Below are positions 1 through 5,158 of a stretch of DNA of 5,158 nucleotides, one piece after another; positions within the stretch are counted from its first letter, which is position 1, and each line of letters opens with the position of its first letter. The notes beneath the pieces were generated by a model. That model searched no databases, was not told the DNA's origin, and worked only from the letters and a program-made list of their open reading frames with translations. Source of the stretch: Clostridia bacterium (GTDB lineage: Bacteria > Bacillota > Clostridia > Oscillospirales > CAG-272); contig JAGCYR010000127.1 of assembly GCA_017960705.1 (NCBI GenBank), positions 1 through 5,158 of the forward strand, read 5' to 3'. Both the position numbers and the translations under genes were made by a program.

Positions 1-642
1 GTAGGGGGAGGTGAAACCGCAGTCGGCAAGGATGCCGTGGACGCAGTCGGGGAGACTCAACCCCGACGCCATCAGTACCGTCGCCGCGCCCATCGAGATC
101 CCGGCGAGGTAGAGCGGGGTCACGGTATCGTCGCGCCCGATCAGGTAGTTCACCCAGCTCTGGCAGTCGAAGCGTTCGAGCAGACCGAAGCCCATATAGT
201 CGCCGCTGCTCCCCTTCTGCCCTCTCTGTTCAACGAAGAGCACGCTGCAGCCGTTTTTGAACCAGAAGTCGTAGACCGCGGCGAAGTCGCGGTACCACGC
301 GGAGCGCCAGCCGTGAAAGGCGACGACCGTCCGTTTGGCGCCCTCGACCTTAAAGTAATGCCCGACCAGCCGCGTGCCGTCGAAGCCCTCGATCGCGATC
401 TCCTCGTGCGGGATGGCGAGCAGTTTTTCTGCGTTCTCCTTCTGCTCTGCAAAGATCTTTTTCAGTTCGTCGGAGCCGGCGAACGCCTCGCGGCGCTTCT
501 CAAACTGCGGCGGGTCCTTCCGGTCGATGGCGAACGAGAGCATCAGGCGCGTGACGGCGTAGGAGATCCCGGTCATCGCGGCGATCGCTCCTGCGCCGGA
601 GGCGATCGAGATCAGGATCGCGTTGCGTTTCTTTTGGTTCAT
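1..642 (-). CDS. Membrane-anchored alpha/beta hydrolase, 3' end missing (partial)
   Basis: This gene runs off the left edge; 214 codons are present, read without a stop from the ATG at 642. Residues 1-7 are polar and basic (MNQKKRN), followed by an apolar stretch at about 8-31 that looks like an uncleaved signal anchor. The rest fits the serine alpha/beta hydrolase fold: a His-Gly oxyanion-region motif at 110-111 (AFHGW), a QRGQKGSSG turn at 139-147 matching the usual QRGHGxSxG, and a nucleophile elbow GISMG at 181-185 with Ser183 as predicted nucleophile. DCGFTS at 207-212 resembles the segment after the elbow in Bacillus YqkD-like hydrolases. These are usually about 300 residues long, so roughly 100 residues, including the catalytic Asp and His, should lie outside the window. 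The start is fixed by a strong ribosome binding site. Substrate unknown; an esterase or acyl hydrolase is plausible. It follows the large iron-sulfur protein gene by 13 bases, so they are probably cotranscribed. Confidence 0.88.
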   Translation of the reverse strand, partial: MNQKKRNAILISIASGAGAIAAMTGISYAVTRLMLSFAIDRKDPPQFEKRREAFAGSDELKKIFAEQKENAEKLLAIPHEEIAIEGFDGTRLVGHYFKVEGAKRTVVAFHGWRSAWYRDFAAVYDFWFKNGCSVLFVEQRGQKGSSGDYMGFGLLERFDCQSWVNYLIGRDDTVTPLYLAGISMGAATVLMASGLSLPDCVHGILADCGFTSPY

Positions 643-648
643 TCCGAT

Positions 649-656
649 CCTCCTTT
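649..656 (-). promoter_or_regulatory. Ribosome binding site of the alpha/beta hydrolase, overlapping the upstream stop codon
   Basis: The minus strand reads AAAGGAGG here, six bases before the ATG at 642. The first A is the last base of the TGA stop (658-656) of the large iron-sulfur protein gene. A near-perfect Shine-Dalgarno at good spacing fixes the hydrolase start and lets ribosomes finishing the upstream gene reinitiate at once. Confidence 0.85.
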
Positions 657-3600
657 CAGGTACGGTCGGTCTCCTCCGCCAACTTCTTTTCGAGGTTGTC
701 GCGGGCGGTGGAGAGCATCAGTTTGATCCGGTTGAGCTGGTTGACCTCGCTCGCGCCGGGATCGTAGTCGACGGCGGCGATATTCGCCTCCGGGAACGCG
801 TTTTTCAGGGTCTTGACCACGCCCTTCCCCATCACGTGGTTCGGGAGGCATCCGAAGGGTTGGATGCAGACGATATTCGGCACGTCCATTTTGAGCAGTT
901 CCACCATCTCGCCGCAGAGGAACCATCCCTCGCCGTACTGGTTGCCGATCGAAAGGAAAGGCTCGGCGCCCTCCGCCGTATCGGCGATGGGGACGGGCGG
1001 GGTAAAGCGGCGGCTCTCGCGGAGCGCCTCCTCGGCGGGTCCGCGCAGATGCTCGAGATAAAAGACCGCCGCGCGGGAGATCAGGGCGTTCTTGGTCGTG
1101 CCTCCGAGATATTTATGATGGAAATCGCGGTTGTAGAAGCACATGGTGAAGAAGTCGAGGAAATCGGGGACCACCGCCTCGGCGCCCTCGGATTCGAGCA
1201 GGTCGACCAGGTGGTTGTTCGCCTGCGGCATATACTTGACGAGGATCTCGCCGACGATACCGATCCGCGGTTTGCGCTTGCTTTCGTCGATCGGGAACTC
1301 GTCGAACGCGCGGACGATATCCCTGCAGAGCCGCCCGAAGGGCATCTTCTTTTTCGGGTCGGTCAGGGCGTCGATCGCGATCTTCTGCCACTTTTCGTGC
1401 AGAGCGTTCGCGGAGCCGGGGGTCAGTTCGTAGGGACGGACGCGGTAGAGACAGCGCATAAAGATATCGCCGATCACGATCGCCCGCACGGTGTCGCGTA
1501 AAATCGATACGTTCAGCCGGAAGCCCGAGTTGCGCTCGATCCCGCCGAAACTGAGCGAGATCACCGGGACCTGCGGGAATCCCACCATCCCGAGCGCACG
1601 CCTGACGAAGCCGATATAGTTGCTCGCGCGGCAGCAGCCGCCGGTCTGCGACATCATCAGGGCGAGCCGGTCGGGATCGTATTTGCCCGACTGTACCGCC
1701 TCCATCATCTGCCCGACCATGATGACCGAGGGATAGCAGGCGTCGTTGTTGACGTATTTCAATCCGAGGTCGATCGCGTTCTTCGACGCGTCGTCGAGCA
1801 GTTCAACGTTATAGCCGTGTCGGCGGAAGACCGGGCGCAGGATATTGAAGTGGAGCGGCGACATCTGCGGGGCGAGGATGGTGTAGCCGCCGTCCTTCAT
1901 CTCGCGGGTGAATTCGCGCCGTTCGTAGCTGTATTCCTTCGGTTCGGGGACGCAGGCGGGGCGCTTGGTCTTCATCGCCGCGATCAGACTGCGGATGCGG
2001 ATGCGCGCGGCGCCGAGGTTGTTGACCTCGTCGATCTTCAGAACGGTATAGGGTTTCCCGGCGTTTGCGAGGATCTCCGCGACCTGATCGGTGGTTACGG
2101 CGTCCAGCCCGCACCCGAACGAGTTGAGCTGGATCATTTCGAGGTCGTCCCGACCCGCGACGTACTCCGCCGCGTCGTAGAGCCGCGAATGGTAGATCCA
2201 TTGGTCAAGGACGCGCAGCGGTCTTCCCTCTCGGTCGACGGGCGGCAGGCTGTCCTCCGAAAGAACGTGGAAGCCGAAGGAGGCGATCATCTCGGGGATG
2301 CCGTGGTTGATCTCCGGGTCGATGTGGTAGGGACGCCCGGCGAGCACCAGCCCGCGCTCGCCCGTCTTCGCCATCCGGTCGAGCAGTTCCCTGCCCTTCG
2401 CCCGGATATCGGCTTTTGCCTTTCTCTGTTCCGCCCACGCGGCTTTGACGGCGGCGCGCACCTCGTGAGACGGGATATCCCACGCCTCGCGGCAGATCTC
2501 CGAGAGTCGCTTCGCGACGTCGGATTCGCTCTTGAAAGTCAGGAAGGGGTGCAGATAGCGGATCTTGCCCGCCATCACGTCCTCCATATTGTTCTTGATG
2601 TTCTCGGGGTACGAGATCACCATCGGGCAGTTGTAGCTGTTCTTCGGGTTTTCGTTCTCGCGGTATTCGTAGAAGACCGAGGGGTGGAAGACCGTCGTGA
2701 TCCCCTCGCGGATCAGCCACTCGATATGACCGTGCGCGAGCTTCGCGGGATAGCACTCGGATTCAGACGGTATCGACTCCATCCCGAGCTGATAGATCTT
2801 CCGGCTCGCGTAGGGCGAGAGGATCACGCGGAAGCCGAGTTTTTTGAAGAAGGTCGCCCAGAACGGATAGTTCTCGTAGAGGTTCAGGACGCGCGGGATG
2901 CCGATCGTCCCGCGCGGCGCGTCGGTTTCGGGGAGGGGTTCGTAGCCGAAGAGCCGCTCGCGCTTGTAGGCGTAGAGATCCTCGCCGCGCTTCGATCCTC
3001 CCGCCGTCGCGATCTTCTTCTCGCAGCGGTTGCCGGTGATATACCGCCGCCCGCCCGAGAAAGTATTGACGGTGAGCAGACAGTTGTTCTCGCAGCCGCC
3101 GCAGCGCGTGGTGGTCCCGGTGTAGGACAGGTTGCGGATCTCCTCGAAGGAAAGGATGGACGAAGCGCGTCCGTCGTCGTTTTCACGCGCGATCAAAGCG
3201 GCGCCGAACGCCCCCATCACCCCGGAGATATCGGGGCAGATCACGTTGACCCCGGCGATCTTCTCGAGCGCGCGTAGAACGGCGTGGTTGTAGAAGGTGC
3301 CGCCCTGCGCGACGATGTGCCGTCCGAGACTGCGCGCGTCGGTCAGGCGGATGACCTTGTAGAGCGCGTTTTTGATGACCGAATACGCAAGGCCCGCCGA
3401 AATATCGGCGACCGAAGCGCCTTCTTTCTGCGCCTGCTTGACCTTCGAGTTCATAAAGACGGTACAGCGCGTGCCGAGGTCGACCGGCGCCTGCGCGGAG
3501 ATCGCCTCGCGGGCGAACTGCTCCGCCGAAAGTCCGAGAGATTCGGCGAAGTTCTCGATGAACGAACCGCATCCCGACGAGCACGCCTCGTTCAGCATGA

Positions 3601-4915
3601 TGCTGTCGACCGTTCCGCCCTTCAAGCGGATGCACTTCATATCCTGCCCGCCGATATCGAGCACGCAGTCGGTCTCGGGGTCGAAGAACATCGCCGCCTT
3701 CGCGTGGGCGACCGTCTCGACCTCGCCGTGATCGAGCGAGAACGCCGATTTTAACAGCTGCTCGCCGTATCCCGTAGAGCAGGCGCCCGAGATCTTCGCA
3801 CCGTCGGGCAGTACCTTTTCGAGTTCCTCCATCGCGCGGATCGCCGTGCGGACGGGGTTGCCCTGATTGTTTGCGTAAAAGGTGTGGAGCAGTTCTCCCG
3901 CCTCGCCGATCAGGACCAGTTTGGTCGTGGTCGATCCGGCGTCGATCCCGAGGTAGCAGCGCCCCTTGTACGCCGCAAGATCCCCGCGGATCACGCGGGC
4001 TTTGGCGTGGCGGTCGAGGAACGCCTTGTATTCATCTTCCCCCGAAAAGAGGGGATCCAAACGCTTCGATTCAAAATCGCACCCCGTCTGCTCTTCCAGC
4101 CGTGCAAGGAGTTCGGCAAACGAGATCACAGCCCCGCCGCCGCGGTTCATCGCCGAACCGAGCGCGGCGAACAGATGGGAGTTCTCGGGGTCGATCACGT
4201 CGTCCGGCGCGAGCTTCAGCGTCTTGACGAACGCCTTTTTCAGTTCGGGCAGGAAGTGGAGCGGACCGCCGAGGAAGGCGACCTTGCCCCGGATGGGTTT
4301 CCCGCACGCAAGCCCCGACACGGTCTGGGTCACCACCGCCTGAAAGATCGAGGCGGCGATATCGCTGCGGGCGGCGCCGTCGTTGATGAGCGGCTGGATA
4401 TCGGTTTTCGCGAACACGCCGCAGCGCGAGGCGATGGGGTAGACGGTCTTGGCGTCCTTCGCCGCCTCGTTCAGCCCCGCGGCGTCGGTCTGGAGCAGCG
4501 CCGCCATCTGGTCGATAAACGAGCCGGTTCCCCCGGCGCAAACGCCGTTCATCCGTTCGTCCAGCCCGCCGCGGAAATAGATGATCTTCGCGTCCTCGCC
4601 TCCGAGCTCGACGGCGACGTCGGTTAAGGGATGGTACGCCGAGATCGCAGTGGCGACCGAGACCACCTCCTGCACGAACGGTAGCCCGAGCGAACGCGCG
4701 ATGCCGAGCGCGCCCGACCCCGTCACCGAGACCGAGAGGGTCGCGTCGCCGATCTTGTCTTTCGCCTGTATGATCAGCTGTTTCAGCGTTTCTCTCGTCT
4801 GGGCGCGGTGGCGGAGATATTCCCCGAATAAAATCTTTCCGTCGGGAGCAAGGATTGCGAGTTTGACTGAGGTCGAACCGATGTCGACCCCGCAGCGGAG
4901 GACGGACTCGGTCAT
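656..4915 (-). CDS. Giant fused protein: tandem 2-hydroxyacyl-CoA dehydratase activase domains plus two dehydratase-like iron-sulfur domains
   Basis: Complete, 1419 residues, predicted soluble and cytoplasmic. Layout (boundaries approximate): activase/BcrAD-BadFG ATPase 1 at 5-260 (phosphate motif DIGST 11-15; ELGGED 103-108; Cys126 and Cys165); activase 2 at 320-578 (DAGSTTTK 325-332; DIGGQD 420-425; Cys445 and Cys484); a cysteine segment with Cys605, 608, 612 and 631; a COG3580/DUF2229-type domain at about 668-985 (Cys721, 763, 935); and a COG3581-type domain at about 1009-1410 (Cys1060, 1094/1095, 1356). In the known family, activases (HgdC) use ATP hydrolysis to push a low-potential electron from a [4Fe-4S] cluster onto a dehydratase cluster; here donor and acceptor modules share one chain. 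I infer ATP-driven reduction of an unknown substrate, perhaps a CoA thioester. E. coli YjiL/YjiM are separate, shorter relatives. The start is supported by an AGGAG site and the ATGA overlap with plsY. No frameshift seen. Family assignment is firm; the reaction is unknown. Confidence 0.95.
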   Translation of the reverse strand: MTESVLRCGVDIGSTSVKLAILAPDGKILFGEYLRHRAQTRETLKQLIIQAKDKIGDATLSVSVTGSGALGIARSLGLPFVQEVVSVATAISAYHPLTDVAVELGGEDAKIIYFRGGLDERMNGVCAGGTGSFIDQMAALLQTDAAGLNEAAKDAKTVYPIASRCGVFAKTDIQPLINDGAARSDIAASIFQAVVTQTVSGLACGKPIRGKVAFLGGPLHFLPELKKAFVKTLKLAPDDVIDPENSHLFAALGSAMNRGGGAVISFAELLARLEEQTGCDFESKRLDPLFSGEDEYKAFLDRHAKARVIRGDLAAYKGRCYLGIDAGSTTTKLVLIGEAGELLHTFYANNQGNPVRTAIRAMEELEKVLPDGAKISGACSTGYGEQLLKSAFSLDHGEVETVAHAKAAMFFDPETDCVLDIGGQDMKCIRLKGGTVDSIMLNEACSSGCGSFIENFAESLGLSAEQFAREAISAQAPVDLGTRCTVFMNSKVKQAQKEGASVADISAGLAYSVIKNALYKVIRLTDARSLGRHIVAQGGTFYNHAVLRALEKIAGVNVICPDISGVMGAFGAALIARENDDGRASSILSFEEIRNLSYTGTTTRCGGCENNCLLTVNTFSGGRRYITGNRCEKKIATAGGSKRGEDLYAYKRERLFGYEPLPETDAPRGTIGIPRVLNLYENYPFWATFFKKLGFRVILSPYASRKIYQLGMESIPSESECYPAKLAHGHIEWLIREGITTVFHPSVFYEYRENENPKNSYNCPMVISYPENIKNNMEDVMAGKIRYLHPFLTFKSESDVAKRLSEICREAWDIPSHEVRAAVKAAWAEQRKAKADIRAKGRELLDRMAKTGERGLVLAGRPYHIDPEINHGIPEMIASFGFHVLSEDSLPPVDREGRPLRVLDQWIYHSRLYDAAEYVAGRDDLEMIQLNSFGCGLDAVTTDQVAEILANAGKPYTVLKIDEVNNLGAARIRIRSLIAAMKTKRPACVPEPKEYSYERREFTREMKDGGYTILAPQMSPLHFNILRPVFRRHGYNVELLDDASKNAIDLGLKYVNNDACYPSVIMVGQMMEAVQSGKYDPDRLALMMSQTGGCCRASNYIGFVRRALGMVGFPQVPVISLSFGGIERNSGFRLNVSILRDTVRAIVIGDIFMRCLYRVRPYELTPGSANALHEKWQKIAIDALTDPKKKMPFGRLCRDIVRAFDEFPIDESKRKPRIGIVGEILVKYMPQANNHLVDLLESEGAEAVVPDFLDFFTMCFYNRDFHHKYLGGTTKNALISRAAVFYLEHLRGPAEEALRESRRFTPPVPIADTAEGAEPFLSIGNQYGEGWFLCGEMVELLKMDVPNIVCIQPFGCLPNHVMGKGVVKTLKNAFPEANIAAVDYDPGASEVNQLNRIKLMLSTARDNLEKKLAEETDRT

Positions 4916-5158
4916 TTGATCTCCTCTCCTACTTCGGTCGGTTCTTTATCGTCGGTTTCGGGCGGCGCCTCGGGCGCCGGAGCCGGTTTCTTTTTACGGA
5001 ACGAAAACTTTTTCTCGGTCCCCGCGACCAGCCGCTCGATATTCCCGCGGTGGCGCCAGATCACGAGCAGGACCGCGCCGAAGGTGAGAAACAGCGAGGG
5101 GGTATGGAGTTTGACGACGATCAGCGTCACGGCGCCGGCAAGCAGCGTCAAAATCGAC
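4912..5158 (-). CDS. plsY: Glycerol-3-phosphate acyltransferase PlsY, C-terminal part (partial)
   Basis: Only the last 81 codons and the stop are present; the reading frame is open to the right edge, so the TTG at 5151-5149 is internal, not a start. PlsY is an integral membrane enzyme that moves an acyl group from acyl-phosphate to glycerol-3-phosphate, giving lysophosphatidic acid, the first acylation step of phospholipid synthesis. What is visible is a hydrophobic stretch that would form the last membrane segments, then RHRGNIERLVAGTEKKF, which fits the conserved PlsY ending (RHxxNIxRLxxGxE). After this comes an unusual tail of about 30 residues: basic (FRKKK), then Ala/Pro-rich, then acidic to the end; many PlsY proteins stop soon after the conserved motif. 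Its TGA overlaps the ATG of the downstream gene. In many Firmicutes plsY sits next to der and gpsA; here the downstream neighbour is the large iron-sulfur protein instead. The identification rests on the C-terminal motif and hydrophobic pattern only. Confidence 0.85.
   Translation of the reverse strand, partial: SILTLLAGAVTLIVVKLHTPSLFLTFGAVLLVIWRHRGNIERLVAGTEKKFSFRKKKPAPAPEAPPETDDKEPTEVGEEIK
4921..4925 (-). promoter_or_regulatory. Ribosome binding site of the large iron-sulfur protein, inside the plsY 3' end
   Basis: The minus strand reads AGGAG, five bases before the ATG at 4915, within the last codons of plsY. With the ATGA stop/start overlap at 4915-4912 it supports this start and translational coupling to plsY. 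Confidence 0.75.

Noticed and set aside
643..655. Promoter or terminator between the large protein and the hydrolase
   Set aside because: The gap is 13 bases and is mostly filled by the ribosome binding site; no stem-loop or T-run is present.
37..726. Plus-strand open frame of 229 codons opposite the hydrolase
   Set aside because: The minus strand here encodes a clear alpha/beta hydrolase with GISMG and oxyanion motifs and a strong ribosome binding site; the plus frame has none of these and crosses the gene boundary.
1817..3277. Long open frame of 486 codons on the plus strand, antisense to the large protein
   Set aside because: It lies wholly opposite a well-supported gene with family motifs throughout. 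Its product is rich in Arg, Asp, Val, Glu and His with no recognisable domain, as expected from reading a GC-rich gene backwards.
3884..4627. Plus-strand open frame of 247 codons, and a similar one of 292 codons at 623-1501
   Set aside because: Both are antisense shadows of the large protein gene, with the same biased composition, no domain and no convincing ribosome binding site.
656..4915. Annotation as an ordinary 2-hydroxyglutaryl-CoA dehydratase (hgdA/B/C)
   Set aside because: The fused architecture and the COG3580/COG3581-type halves differ from the true hydroxyacyl-CoA dehydratase subunits, and no CoA-transferase or fermentation gene is in view, so a specific substrate or hgd symbol would be a guess.
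4963..4979. Inverted repeat CGGCGCC-TCG-GGCGCCG as a possible terminator or attenuator
   Set aside because: It is inside the Ala/Pro-rich end of plsY, where repeated GC-rich codons readily make such palindromes. No T-run follows on the minus strand, and the next gene overlaps plsY.

Overview
The window looks like part of the chromosome of a GC-rich, anaerobic Bacillota (Clostridia-type) bacterium. Three things suggest this: strong AGGAGG-type ribosome binding sites, a giant oxygen-sensitive-type iron-sulfur protein of a family mostly seen in anaerobic Firmicutes, and a YqkD-like membrane-anchored hydrolase. The genus cannot be read from this window.

All real genes lie on the minus strand and form one tight block, read from the right edge to the left. 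(1) 5158-4912 holds the 3' end of plsY, the acyl-phosphate:glycerol-3-phosphate acyltransferase of phospholipid synthesis. (2) 4915-656 holds one complete 1419-residue protein that overlaps plsY by 4 bases (ATGA). It carries two BcrAD/BadFG-type ATPase (2-hydroxyacyl-CoA dehydratase activase) domains, a small four-cysteine segment and two dehydratase-like (COG3580/COG3581-type) domains. (3) 642-1 holds the 5' two-thirds of an alpha/beta hydrolase with an N-terminal membrane anchor, starting 13 bases after gene 2 ends. No intergenic space is long enough for a separate promoter or terminator, so the three genes are probably cotranscribed from a promoter beyond the right edge. No RNA gene, mobile element, CRISPR array or significant repeat was seen, and no gene-free stretch exceeds 13 bases.

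The item of interest is the large protein. By motif reading, one chain seems to hold every part that the classical ATP-driven radical dehydratase system spreads over several subunits: two activase modules (each with a cysteine pair exactly 39 residues apart) and two related cluster-binding modules (each with a CYP ... C ... FGC series). The fused family is known from genome annotation, but I know of no established substrate, so its reaction remains open. Its translational coupling to a membrane-lipid gene is suggestive, but does not show a role in lipid metabolism. I see no sign of an unknown defence or mobile system here.
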